64,000 nucleotides of DNA from Adiantum capillus-veneris (lineage: Eukaryota; Streptophyta; Polypodiopsida; Polypodiales; Pteridaceae): contig CM043971.1 of the NCBI GenBank assembly GCA_014529385.2, positions 87,372,840 through 87,436,839 of the forward strand, written 5' to 3'. Numbering within the stretch: position 1 is the first letter of the stretch; each line of letters starts with the position of its first letter. Shown here one piece after another: positions 11,508 through 25,570 of the stretch. The notes under the pieces were generated by a model. It was not told the origin of the DNA, made no database searches, and saw only the letters and a list, made by a program, of their open reading frames with translations. Position numbers and translations under genes: made by a program.

Positions 11508-12977
11508 TTGTTAATTCTTCTTGAGTTTGACTTCACCGTTGTTGTGAGGCCTGGGAGGAAACATGTCATGGCGGATCATCTATCTCATATCCCTAATGGC
11601 GAAGCTCCTACGGGGGTTGATGATGAATTGCCTGATACTCCTTTGCTCATTGTTGAGACAATGCCTGAATGGAGTGAAAAGATTGTTAACTTCTTAGTTA
11701 ATGGTTTTCCACCCAAAGAGCTACGAAAAGATATAGATCGAAAATTAATCAAGGAATGCGAACCCTATTGCTTACTGGTTGGAACCCTCTATAAGAGAGG
11801 AAAAGATGATGTTCTTAGACGCTGTGCCCGCGAGGATGAGTATTTATATATTCTACAAGAGGCACACATGGGCGTAGCTGGTGGTCACTTTTCAGGAAAG
11901 TTGACTGCCCGAAAGATCTTACAGTCAGGCTATTGGTGGCCCACTGTGTTTAAGGATGCATCACTTTTTGCAAAGGGATGTGATGAATGCCAACGCTTCA
12001 ACAAGCCACAAAGAAGGGATAGGATGTCTCTACATCCCATCAAGGTAACCCAACCATTTGAAAAGTGGGGCTTAGACTTTGTAGGACCGATTAGTCCGGC
12101 TGCACATAACACGCAATCACGATATATCATTGTGGCTACCGACTATGTAACCAAATGGGCTGAAGCAAAAGCAACACGAAAGGCGGATGCAAAAACAACA
12201 GTTAAGTTCCTCTTTGAGAACATTATCACACGTTTTGGATGCCCCTTTGAACTTATGAGTGACAATGGAACTCATTTTATAAATGAAGTAATAAAAGAAC
12301 TCACATCAAACTTCATGATATCTCACCACAAGTCTACACCCTATTATCCCCAAGCAAATGGCCAAGCTGAGAGTACCAACAAAACTCTCATCTCCATTTT
12401 GACAAAGACAGTTGAGGCTCATCGCACTGATTGGGACCTAAAGCTTACATCAGCTTTATGGGCTTATCGTACTGCGTATAAAGTTGCTATTAATTGCACA
12501 CCGTTTAAGATGGTGTATGGCCAAGAAGCAGTTATGCCATGGGAGTTTGTCATTCCTAGTCTTCGAGTAGCTTCTCAAGAAGGTTGGGATGGTAACCCCT
12601 TAGTGGAGCGATTATATATCCTGGAAAGGCTAGATGAAGAGAGGCAATTAGCTGTGAGAAATGCTCTAGTGGAGAAGGATAGGAGAAAGAAGTGGTTTGA
12701 TAGCCATTTAAAGGATAAAGACATCAAGGTTGGTGATAAAGTTCTTATGTACGGGGTACGTAATGAAAAGAAGAAATTGAAATACGCTGGTAAGGAACCA
12801 TATCGAGTGTGTGAAATTACCCCGCAAGGTACCATTCGTGTGGAGACTCTAGATGGAGTTGAAACCATTGGATTCCTTAATGGGAGTAAATTCAAAAGAT
12901 ATTATGATCCTCTAAGCCACGAAGAGTTGCAAGCCATCCATCAAAAGAAGGCTACCAAGGAACAAGCAGAGCTTTAA
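11508..12977 (+). pseudogene. pol: RNase H C-terminus and integrase of Gypsy A
   Basis: This continues the previous frame after the TAG. It starts with the last RNase H block (VVVRPGRKHVMADHLS). The integrase has the HHCC zinc module (HMGVAGGHF ... CDECQRF, about 11868-11996), then the core with catalytic Asp in GLDFVGPI, Asp in MSDNGTHF and Glu in YYPQANGQAEST. A C-terminal domain with a DKVLMY segment follows. No chromodomain is seen. A TAA at 12975-12977 interrupts a frame that otherwise stays open to 13886, so this too is probably a nonsense mutation rather than the natural end of pol. Confidence 0.85.
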
Positions 12978-13886
12978 AAAATCCAAGCAAGAGTTGAGGC
13001 TCGAGAACGACAACAACGTCTTAGACACCAACCAGAGGCTAATCTGGGAATCACGCAAGCATTTTTTGAGGACACAGATGACGACTCATTAGAATCTGAG
13101 CCACCCCTACGATACCCAATTGAGCTAAATAGCCCCTATGGGAAAGTACTATACAATGCCTTATTAGATACGGGAGCTAAACACAATTTGTTATCCTATG
13201 GAGTTTGGTGTCAATTAGGGAAACCGACCCTATCCCCGAGTACGATGCAAATCAAGGGCATTAATAAAAAGAAAACTACTATTCTTGGAGTCCTTCAGAC
13301 CCCTGTTGTCTATGACAATGGAAGCATAGTGCAGAGGTTTCTAGTCATGCCCACGGGAGCTATGGAAGGCAACGTAAACCTGGGACGCACGTGGATGTTG
13401 GCAACCAAATACACTATTGATTGGGATACTGTTAGTGTCACGATGCGACCACCGACTCTTACCCCTATCATTCAAGCAAAGTCACCTACGTTGCAAACTC
13501 TAGCAGAGTTGAAGGATAGCCAACATTCACAAGCCAAGGTGGTTAACTCGTCTTTGTCGGCTACCCATGAACCTAGCACTTCAACACTTGTAGTTGCAGC
13601 AAGCAGTAATATTGCAAGTACTCAACCTGCACGACCTAAGAGTACATATCAATGGGTCCCCAAGGCCTTACTTCCAACTACCTCAACCCTCCCATCCATT
13701 CCAAGAAAAAAATTTCCCGAAAAACCAAGAGCGCGCCCTAGGAGAGTCAAGACCAAATCACGATGGATTCCAAAACAACTATTAGAAGCCCAAGGCTACT
13801 ATGATGGAAATGAGCAAATTTGGGTACCTAAACGTAAAATGTGTCCTTCCCTATCGACAACAAACCATATGAATCAAACAGTGTAA
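12978..13886 (+). pseudogene. Second retropepsin-like domain and WVPK module after integrase
   Basis: Reads on in frame from the integrase after the TAA at 12975. At 13145-13175 it has NALLDTGAKHNLL, a textbook aspartic-protease active site. About 75 residues later comes NVNLGRTWML, in the place of the (I/L)LGR/W motif of retropepsins. The spacing and order fit a complete retropepsin fold. After this comes a Ser/Thr/Ala-rich linker, then two repeats of a W-x-P-K pattern (YQWVPKALL, RWIPKQLLEAQGYY, QIWVPKRK), a module also present at the end of Gypsy B. Gypsy A thus has a protease before RT and a second protease-like domain after integrase. It frameshifts near 13860. Confidence 0.7.
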
Positions 13887-14299
13887 CGCTAAAGCCAATG
13901 GCAGACCGTCAGAAGGGAAAGATCACAGAATGCTACACACCTAGTCCAGAGCTATTTTGGGCTCCAAGGCAAAACCAATTTATTCCACCTAGCTTAGGAA
14001 GGGGGGAGTTCCATGAAGCTTCTAGCTCCTCATGTAATACATCCATAGAAGTAAAAGCTTCTACACAGCCTCCATCTATAGTAGTGGACCTCCATGAAGC
14101 TACAAAAGAATCCACACCTCCCAGTGTTCAAGAATCACCTGATGAACCACTTCAAGTTCGATCCTGGGAGAGTACCTTACCACCCTTGCAACTTGACGAG
14201 GCACCTAGGGTAATAGAAAACTACTGGCAAAAATCCTCACCTATTACCAACTGGAACAATTGGTTTCAAAGGGTGACGAAATCATTTCAAACGGTATGA
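13841..14299 (+). pseudogene. C-terminal module of the Gypsy A polyprotein
   Basis: Last part of the 3' polyprotein, shifted in frame relative to 13188-13886. It contains KITECYTPSPELFWAP, a Ser/Pro-rich stretch, and ends in ITNWNNWFQRVTKSFQTV. Gypsy B (60206-62062) carries the same module in one frame with the WVPK repeats, which shows that the A frame has been broken between about 13845 and 13886. No known domain is recognised; it occupies the env-like position but has no signal peptide or membrane segment. Confidence 0.7.
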
Positions 14300-14306
14300 T
14301 CTACCC

Positions 14307-14438
14307 AAGGAAGGGGGGAGTGTTTGTGGACATCCATTATTCACTTGCTTCCCTCTCAACCTTTCTCCCTGACCTCTTAATCTCCAATCTTAGGGAATGT
14401 ATATATTAATCTCCAATATTAGGGAATGTATATATAAA
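14307..14438 (+). promoter_or_regulatory. Polypurine tract-like site and internal TATA box
   Basis: Directly after the polyprotein stop comes AAGGAAGGGGGGAG followed by TGTTTGTGG (14307-14329), which looks like a polypurine tract and the start of an LTR. The true 3' LTR is 1.9 kb further on. A TATATATAAA box lies at 14429-14438 inside a 29-bp tandem duplication (14378-14435). Gypsy B conserves the purine tract and a TATA-like sequence. It could be an internal promoter for the ORF at 14575 or the relic of a nested LTR. Confidence 0.4.
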
Positions 14439-14574
14439 GCCTTATACTCACAAACACAAGATAAAAAAGTAAAAGAGCAAGAGCCATAACACAAATCATA
14501 AAAACAAATTATGCACAAGAACACGACCCTTGTAATATTTGCACTCTAACCATCATCTATTTGCGTGTACAGAT

Positions 14575-14997
14575 ATGGCTAGTACGCTAGAGTCATCCAC
14601 TCCTGCCTTGGGTGAGAGGTACCCTCATTACTTTTCACAAATATTTCACATGGTCTTTCCAGTGCTTGCATGTGAATGGGATTTGATAGGTACGCTAGCA
14701 TGTGAGAGGAATTTTGAGGAGTTAGAATGGTTGATACGTCTCTTGACCACGTCTGATCCATACTTAGTAGAGAGCGTTTCTCCCATTGCACAAACCTACC
14801 CTTTTGACCAAGATGACTATAGGTGTCTAGTGACCTTCTTAGTAAACATGGGCACCTATGATGAAGAAGAAAATTTACAGGACTACACGGATGGCACATA
14901 TGGTCTCATGGATGATGAATTTGTTTATCTCGACGACGAGGATAGGGGTTTAGCCTTAGGGTTTCCCCCCAACCTCTACAATATCCTATTCCCTTGA
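14575..14997 (+). CDS. Accessory ORF of Gypsy A, unknown function
   Basis: 140 residues, beginning MASTLESSTPALGERYPHY and ending FPPNLYNILFP. The ATG was chosen because it follows a CGTGTACAG splice-acceptor-like sequence and lies about 140 bp after a TATA box. The protein is acidic, with hydrophobic helical stretches in the first half and an Asp/Glu-rich second half. No domain is recognised and there is no zinc or protease motif. Gypsy B lacks this ORF although the surrounding 3' region is conserved, so it was gained by A or lost by B. The frame is intact while much of pol is broken. Confidence 0.5.
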   Translation: MASTLESSTPALGERYPHYFSQIFHMVFPVLACEWDLIGTLACERNFEELEWLIRLLTTSDPYLVESVSPIAQTYPFDQDDYRCLVTFLVNMGTYDEEENLQDYTDGTYGLMDDEFVYLDDEDRGLALGFPPNLYNILFP

Positions 14998-16204
14998 CTC
15001 TCTAGGGGGAGTGCAAATAATTAGGTTAGGGTTCCTTATGTTTTTTGTTGTGTTCAATAAGTGTTGGTACCTTTTCCCACTAATGTGCCTCCTGGAGGTA
15101 TTCCTTTTGTTTCCTAGTGTGTACAGGAGCGTGTTGCTATTGATAGGATTTGGACCTTCATGGAATCTTTATCTCGACTCACTCTTCAAATCAAGCACGA
15201 CCATCGACACAAACAGGTGTTTCTTGTCCATTAGCATTGCCCCTTATCTTTTTTGCATCTATGATTGTCTGCTTTAATTGTGATTGGTAGCCTAATATTC
15301 ACCGCATTTGCTTAGTATCAAACATTAAATTCAATGTAATTTTTTGTCATAATCACTTGTCTAGGTTTAAAAATCAAGCAGTCCGACTAAGCTAGTTTGA
15401 CCAAGTTAGGTGTTAGAGATCTTCTCTTAATACCATGGGGAATGCCTTCCTAATAATCAATGGTTACTTAGGTTCTTAATCCGATTTAGGCAGCATTGTG
15501 TGAAATGTACTAGGGCTTTCTAGTGGGCTTGACCCTATTGACCTTTCGCTTAAGTATTATAAAGGGAGTTTACTAGTGTGATGAGCCTGGGGAGGTGTAT
15601 CAGTGTTATATGACCCCCCAAAGTTACAAAATTAAAATGCTGAAATGAACAAACAAAAAATTAAAGTGCCACAATGTAAAATCTTAAGCTAGAAGAGAAA
15701 TCTCAGCTTGATTTGGTACTTCACTCACATGTATTGCCTATGGTACTAGAGCCCTAGAGGTTTCCAGTGTGGGCGCTTTTCCTTGAAAAGTAAAAAACCC
15801 AAGGCATACAAAATAAGCACACACATCAAATTGAATCAGTGTGAAAACACTTTGGCAGGTCAAAGAAAAGGTAATCAGTCAGGCGATGATTTCATGAGAA
15901 ATTCCTTTTATCGTAGCTTAACTACAAGGTCCTCTAGGTATAGCCTCTAGTCAGCCCTCGAATATGAAATACTTGGCTCTCATGATTAAACAACTTAATT
16001 GACCAAAGAAAATTAAGAAGCTTACCCATGGTATTAATAGTCGATCTCTAGTGCCTTTCGACCGTTAAATTAGCGACCCCAGACTTGTTTAATTTTTTAC
16101 CTTTACATCTGTTTATGCATTTGATTACATTGCAATTTAATGCTTATTGCTGACAAATTGTTTAAAATTCTGTTATCAATCAATTATCTGCCTAAAATTG
16201 CATA
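14998..16204 (+). other. 3' non-coding region of Gypsy A
   Basis: 1.2 kb without coding signal but clearly alignable, in opposite orientation, with 58740-59870 of Gypsy B; for example the stretches around 15070-15190 and 15700-15900. Compared with B, A lacks about 170 bp at its end, including the polypurine tract. Confidence 0.7.
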
Positions 16205-16522
16205 TGCTCTCACGGCTCACGGACACCCTATCACCTACGAGACGGACGTTTAACCTACGGTGGACATTGTATTATTTATTTGGTAGAGTCAGGTACCGGG
16301 CTTGTCGGTCCAATAGGAAAAGGGTAAGAGTGATCGTCGATGAGAGGCGCACTCTAACTGGGACATTCAAGGGATTAGTTGGCTAAGCATGGGCGCCCAA
16401 GTGTGAATGGGGTGAGCTCATATAAAAGCCAACTAAACCTAAAATTCACTCATTCTCTCATTTGTGCAATAGAAGAGTGCTCTTGCTCCATCTCCATCTC
16501 CATCTTCTTCTTCTTCACCTCC

Positions 16523-16587
<65 letters not shown>

Positions 16588-16776
16588 CACGATCGAGCAT
16601 TGCGGCGGCACGACGGCGGTGAAGCGGTTGAGCGCGGCGAAGCAGCGGCTCCTTCTTCTTCACGGCGAGGAATCCTCCACGGCAGGAGCATAGAGCGGTG
16701 AGTGACACACCATTGCCCTCTTTTGAGCTTACTAGCTAAGCTAGTTGTGTGCTTGGAGCCATCTATGGCTCGCACA
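16205..16776 (+). repeat. 3' LTR of Gypsy A, truncated at both ends
   Basis: About 572 bp matching 2820-3375 with few differences apart from a longer TG/AG microsatellite (16523-16587). It lacks the first bases TGTTAACC and the last 47 bp that the 5' LTR and the Gypsy B LTR both have. The polypurine tract before it is also gone. Confidence 0.85.
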
Positions 16777-16780
16777 ATAG

Positions 16781-19140
16781 TCATGATTTCCACATAGTAG
16801 AAACTAACTTGGATCCTCCATTAACAAAGATAAGTTCTTGTTGAGTATGTGCCATCTCTGGAGTATTTACACACAACCACCAATATTTCCATTCATCATC
16901 CTCTTTCATTACCTTCCATCTGTTCTCCCTTTCGTGTATTTGTCCAATCCATGCAACCTTGACCTTTTTGTGAGCATGGTCTACACTCCGTATAACTACA
17001 TATTTGAGATCCTTTGAGGAGCATAGAGGATCACAATTTGGCTTCATCAAAACAACATCGTCGTCCTCTATCCATGGAGGAGTCCATCCAATGCATCTTG
17101 GTTGGACTAACCATGTTCTAAGGGCCAAATCGTGAGGTTCATATGCAATAATGTGAGAACCATGTTGCAAGGGCACAAACTTATGTAGAAGAGCACTTAT
17201 TGGTCGTATACAATCCCATCTATAGGGCATAAAAGGGGGTTGTAAAATACTCATACATGTAGTTTTGTCAATATCTAGGCTTTCATGAGCTCCAATGAGA
17301 GATACTTGTTGCCGATAATAGTCAGGCCCAAAAAATAATTTTAGATCTTCATTGTGCTTGACAGAGAAAAAGACCTTGATGCAAGCTTTCCAATGTCCCA
17401 CACTAGAGGAAGGAGTAGTCTCTTCATCACACGAAACCACTACATTGTCACCTATCTTGTACACCTTTCCTCTAAGCATTAGGTTTTTATGGATTATCAC
17501 TCTTGAGATTTCAAGTTGCAAGCATTTTTCATCAAACCTTTTCTCTTCAATGGTGGCAATCCTCCTTATTTTTTTCTTGCCTTCAATGAGTACACCTTTA
17601 TTTTGTATGATCTTCAAACAAGGATAGCTTGTAGATAAACCGATGGATGACTTCCATAGTGATTTTGCATTCTCTATGAGGACATCTAGAGTAATCCAAA
17701 CTCATGCCATGCTAGACAATACAGACCATTCTTTTCTAGGTAGTACCCTTCTGGAGCTCTCAAAGCACGATGAAGATCTTTGCATATGCATTGGGGTGGA
17801 AGTAATATGTCCTTGTCCACTTGAACTTGACTAAACACCCATGTAAAAATCAAGCGACGATGGTAGTTTATGAAAGAGATCTCATCTTCCTTGTGGTTAG
17901 TCTTGATATTCACATATATAGAGACCATGCGCTCAAATATATAACACCATAAACATCATGACTTCCATGGCATATAATGTCATCCACAAACTCTCCATTG
18001 CCTATGCATAAGAAGAAAGTTGGAGACAAAGGATGAGAAAGAGAAGACATAGATGCAGATTTTTATTTATTTAATTAAGACACAAGGTGAAACAGTTGCA
18101 TGCTCCAAAGGAGCGGATTTGGGCCCAAGTAATTCTTCAATTTGTACTCTCCAAGAGGACAAGAGGGAGCGCACCACCTCTATTGTCTTTTGAGACCATC
18201 CATGATTACCTGAGTAGTTATAGAAGATGTGGGCAATATCTATGACAACTAGACCCAGATCATAGAAAACCTTTGGAATTTTTGGGACCACACAGAACAA
18301 ATGGCAAACACCATTGAATAAACTTTTGATTTTCCTCTACCTTTTAGCTTTCAAAATATTTGCTTGGAAAACGTGGCCAACGCCCATGTCGGATAGATGG
18401 GGGTATGAGGCCAGCTACTCTAGGGGTAGCATCATCCACTTTCTTTTGATCTCATTACTAAGCACATTCATGAGGGAGCTGATGAACTTGGAAAACATAT
18501 TCAATGATAGAATATGCATGCAATCATATACCAAATCTAAGTGAGGATCAAATCCATATAGCTCATACAGTCTCCACAAACTCGATCTACCAAAAAGTAC
18601 ACCTTCTTTGAGCATTTCTTCTTGTTGGGCTTGAGTGCATGCTTTGTCCGCTTCACAAAATATTTTGTAAGAATCTTTTCCAAATCTTTGGAAGGGGGGA
18701 TACTTAAATTGAAACCAGTTATTATCATAAAGGTATCGCCCACATCCTTCATTTTCCAAGGTTGCTTAGCTTTGTACCTGCGACAAAAGGATTGGCCACC
18801 TTACTTGAAACAACCAATTTTGCATTGTGTTGGGTGATCACCCGTCACAACCATCAACATAGCACGAGTAGTGAACTTTTGAGAAAAGGAGTTTTCCAAG
18901 CTATTTATCCATGACAAAGTATAATTGTCGATCTCAACTCCATGGACAAATAGATCTTCTATCTCTGCTGTTAAGGGAGCTAAAAAGACACGAAAAATCT
19001 TGGCAGAGCTTCCAATGATCTTTTTACAACTGAAAGGTATGAAAAGCACTGGTAACACGCCAACTTTCGAGTTCTTTCCACAATTCAAAACCTTCACCTC
19101 AACTACACCACAATTCTTTTGTGTTGTCTTGGATGATTGA
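16781..19140 (-). pseudogene. TNP2-like (CACTA-type) transposase relic
   Basis: Minus-strand coding blocks in several frames read in order: 18801-19097 (HGVEIDNYTLSW, then TTRAMLMVVTGDHPTQCKIG), 18770-18800 (a Cys-rich CRR patch), 18415-18759 (FKYPPF, LWRLYELYGFD, DLVYDCMHILSLNMF), 18067-18300, 17686-17928 and a clean 278-residue block 16781-17617. The TGDHPxQCK and D-x-MHIL patterns are those of TNP2-family transposases of CACTA-type elements. The frame is broken by a TAA near 18800 and several shifts. It ends at a TGA near 16784, seven bases outside Gypsy A. The C-terminal block resembles the region that follows the catalytic core in these proteins. Confidence 0.65.
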
Positions 19141-19330
19141 AAACCATCCCAATGTAGACATAAAGTGTCAAGCCAAGGGCTACCCTGGAGGTCAAGGACC
19201 TGCCCAAGGGCCGACTGCCCACTGGAGAAGATATCCTATGGCCAGGAGGCTGTAAAAGGGAGGTTGGGCAGAGGATTCGAGCACCACAGTTCCCAGGGTT
19301 TTACACTAGTATCAGAGCTCAGGGAAGAGA
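19141..19330 (+). repeat. Possible LTR end and primer-binding site relic
   Basis: The sequence runs to GGGTTTTACA and is followed by CTAGTATCAGAGCTC (19308-19322), one base from the initiator-tRNA-Met primer site TGGTATCAGAGC. This looks like the end of a decayed LTR. No partner LTR was found in the window. Confidence 0.3.
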
Positions 19331-19370
19331 GAGGTTATGGAGGAGGGGGAAAGGTTTTGCATGGTTGCAT

Positions 19371-22794
<3,424 letters not shown>

Positions 22795-23557
22795 TGTTAG
22801 GAAATAAGACGTAGCTAAATAGATAATTGAGTAGATTACTTAATAGAGAGAGACAGATTTATATACACGAGATTATAGAGTAGAGAGAGAGAGAGAGTAC
22901 ACACGATATACGTGGTTCACCCAATGTGGGCTACGTCCACGGGAAAGCAGCCACTCAATGGCTTTAGTACTTCAAAACAAGAAGTAGTTTACAAAGGGAT
23001 TATACCCTTAATGGAGCTCCCGCCTTGCTTCACTCTCACCACCTCACACTCACCTTGTTGCATCAACTTCACACTATGAAATGTGTGTAGAAATGGCCTC
23101 CTTTTATAGGCCAAAAGGGCTGCCCTCTCTTATGAGAGACAGCCATGTGTAGTCGCCCTTGTGCGAATAAGTCCAAATCGGACCCTCCAATCCGCCCATG
23201 TGTGGCCGCCCTTGAGAAGACAAGTCCGCTTTTGAATTCGGCCACCGGCCACCGGCCATTGACTTTCGACCACCGGCCATCGGCCATTGACTACCGACCA
23301 CCGACCCACCGACCGGTTGTTTTTCGACCACTTTCCGGCCGCCGTCCGGCCATAATATTCTGGCGAAAAAAAAAGTCTCGGGGGCCTCCGCCCCCGAGGC
23401 CTTTAAAGTTACCCCTGATTCTTGTCCGTGAAAATTTTGGTTTCCGGTGAGTGATTTTCCTTCACGCACGATGGCTTCTCCTCATAATGGGGGCCTTACA
23501 AATGTGCACTTTTACCACAGAAAATTACAAGGGTAAATCAGGCTCCATACTTAACAA
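22795..23557 (-). repeat. 3' LTR of Copia C
   Basis: 763 bp; on the sense strand TGTTAAGTATGG to CCTAACA. The sense-strand sequence just before it, AGTGGGAGAT (plus 23558-23567), is a good polypurine tract. It contains a short tract of CCGGCCA-type repeats at 23236-23300. Confidence 0.88.
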
Positions 23558-23787
23558 TCTCCCACTTGGAGACTGATCTCCAAACCAAACGTGTGACTGC
23601 TTTCCATTCTGGCTTCTTATCCTTGAATGCCGATTGAAGATGAGCAAAAGCTCAACTTCTCCTTGTTGACCACCTTTGTAAACATGTCTGCAAGATTTTC
23701 ACTTGTATGCACCTTTCCTAGCTTTAGTTGTCCCTCTTCCAAAAGAGTGCGTATGAAGTGATATCTCACCTCAATGTGCTTTGTCCT

Positions 23788-24486
23788 TCAATGAAAGGCT
23801 GAGTTCTTCGCAAGATGGATAGCGCTTTGGCTATCACTGTACAAGACACAATTGTCTTGTTTGAATCCAAGCTCTTCTAAGAATCTGTGAAGCCACAGAA
23901 TTTCTTTGCTTGCCTCCGTCATTGCTACATACTCTGCTTCCGTGGTAGAAAGTGAAACCACTTTCTGCAGCTTTGAAGCCCAGCTTACTGCTGTGCCTCC
24001 AACCGTGAACACATAGCCAGTAGTGCTCCTTCGAGTATCTTTGTCACCTGCCATATCTGCATCAGCATACCCTTCTAGAAAAATATCAGTTCCTCCAAAA
24101 TACAAAGCATTTTTTGTTGTCCCTTTTAGATACCTAAGTATCCACTTCACAGCTTGCCAATGCTCTTTACCTGGGTTGTCTATGAACCTACTCACAACTC
24201 CCACTGCATGTGCAATGTCTGGCCTTGTCCAGACCATAGCATACATTAGAGAGCCTACCGCTGCAGCATATGGAACTTTAGACATATAGGCTATCTCCTC
24301 TTGTGTCTTTGGACACATATCCTTCGTTAGTTTAAAATGACCAGCCAAAGGTGTAGAAACTGGTTTTGCATTTTGCATTGCAAACCTTTCTAGTACCTTC
24401 TTGATGTAATCTTCTTGAGATAGCTTTATTGTCTTCTTCGTCCTATCCCTTGATATTTTCATACCAAGTAATCCTCTTTGCAGCAC
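23788..24486 (-). pseudogene. pol: Copia C RT C-terminus and RNase H
   Basis: 232 codons, minus strand, beginning in the RT thumb (LGMKISRDRTKKTIKLSQEDY) and RPDIAHAVGVVSRF, then RNase H with YADADMAGDKDTRRST, the TTEAEYVAMTEA box and LYSDSQSAIHLAKN. It ends where Copia RNase H usually runs on for about 60 more residues, so the C-terminus is truncated. It is shifted in frame relative to the RT block upstream. Confidence 0.85.
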
Positions 24487-24925
24487 CTAAATCTTTCATT
24501 GAAAAAGATTTGGACAGCTCCTCTTTTAGGTCTTTGATGTCCTGCATGTTAGCACTTGCAATCAACATGTCATCAACATACAACATTAGGATGATGAATT
24601 TCCCATCTCCCAAATTCTCCATGTAGACGCAGTGATCCGAGTTGCATCTTGTGAATCCATGATCCAACATCCATCGATCAAACTTCAAGTATCATTGTCT
24701 TGATGCTTGCTTTAAACCATACAAGCTCTTCTGTAATCTGCAAACCATTTTCTCCTTACCTTTTACTTCATACCCCTTTGGTTGAAGCATGTAGATTTCC
24801 TCCTCTAAGTCACCGTGAGGGAATGCCGTATTTACATCCATTTGCTCGAGATTTAGATCATGAGCAGGCACAAGGCTTAAGACAAGCCTAATTGAGTTCA
24901 TTTTTACAACAGGAGAAAATATTCC
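24443..24925 (-). pseudogene. pol: Copia C reverse transcriptase core
   Basis: Minus-strand RVT_2-type reverse transcriptase, in two frames. 24692-24925 starts abruptly at IFSPVVKMNSIR and carries the first catalytic Asp in MDVNTAFPHGDLEEEIY and GLKQASRQWY; 24443-24688 has the catalytic LYVDDMLIA. The N-terminal part of the domain (the usual W-K-A-R-L-V-A-K-G region) is missing. Confidence 0.85.
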
Positions 24926-25000
24926 ATAGGCGATACCCAAAGTCTCCTTCTCCATAGCCAATGAAGAAACACTTTTTGGACTTTGCATCTAGCTTTGATC

Positions 25001-25570
25001 TTAGGCTTGCATGAAAGCCTCACACCCAAACACTTTGAGAAATGCATAATTCACCGGTTTACCTATCCATGCCTCTTCTGGAACTCCCCCATCCAATGCC
25101 GTTGAGGGTGACCGATACATTAAGTACACAGACGTACTTACAGCTTCCGCCCAAAGCTCAAGCGGTAGGCCTGCATGTAGCTGCATGCTTCGTGCTCGTT
25201 CCATGATTGTCATGTTCATCGTTTCCGAAATCCCATTTTGTTGAGGTGTCCTTGGGGTTGTCCTTTGCCTCCGAATGCCATTGCTAGCACAAAAGCTTTC
25301 AAAAGCTTGGCTGCAATATTCACCTCCATTGTCGGATCTGAGGCATTTAACCTTGGTACCTGTTTCATTCTCCACAAAGGCTTTCCACCTTTGAAATATG
25401 GAAAATACATCGGATTTATTCTTCATGACATAAACCCATGTTTTTCTAGTCGCATCGTCTATGAATGTTACATAGTACAATGAGCCACCAAGTGATGGTG
25501 TACTTGCAGGACCCCAAACATCAGAATGAACCAACTCAAGTTTTTTATTTTTTCTTTCATTTCCTGATTT
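25001..25570 (-). pseudogene. pol: Copia C integrase
   Basis: Same frame as gag-protease, after a TAA at 25571. Core integrase with catalytic Asp in VHSDVWGPA, Asp in LRSDNGGEY and Glu in PQQNGISETMN, where the usual VAERxN is altered. A shift near 25005 leads to RSKLDAKSKKCFFIGYG, which then breaks off at about 24925. Confidence 0.85.

Larger units (their letters stand above)
2813..16776 (+). mobile_element. Gypsy A, large Ty3/Gypsy LTR retrotransposon
   Basis: A 14-kb LTR retrotransposon in the order LTR, PBS, gag-protease, reverse transcriptase, RNase H, integrase, extra ORFs, LTR. Protease before RT and integrase after RNase H marks Ty3/Gypsy. The PBS, the large gag with several CCHC knuckles and the lack of a chromodomain point to the Tat/Athila side of the superfamily. 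It has a frameshift at 10377, in-frame stops at 11505 and 12975, a frameshift near 13860 and a damaged 3' LTR, so it is probably not autonomous. Flanks are atagc (2808-2812) and atagt (16777-16781), four of five matching, a possible target duplication. Confidence 0.9.

Noticed and set aside
14320-14575. A nested complete LTR starting TGTTTGTGG
   Set aside because: No second copy at the other end of Gypsy A or B; kept only as a promoter-like region.
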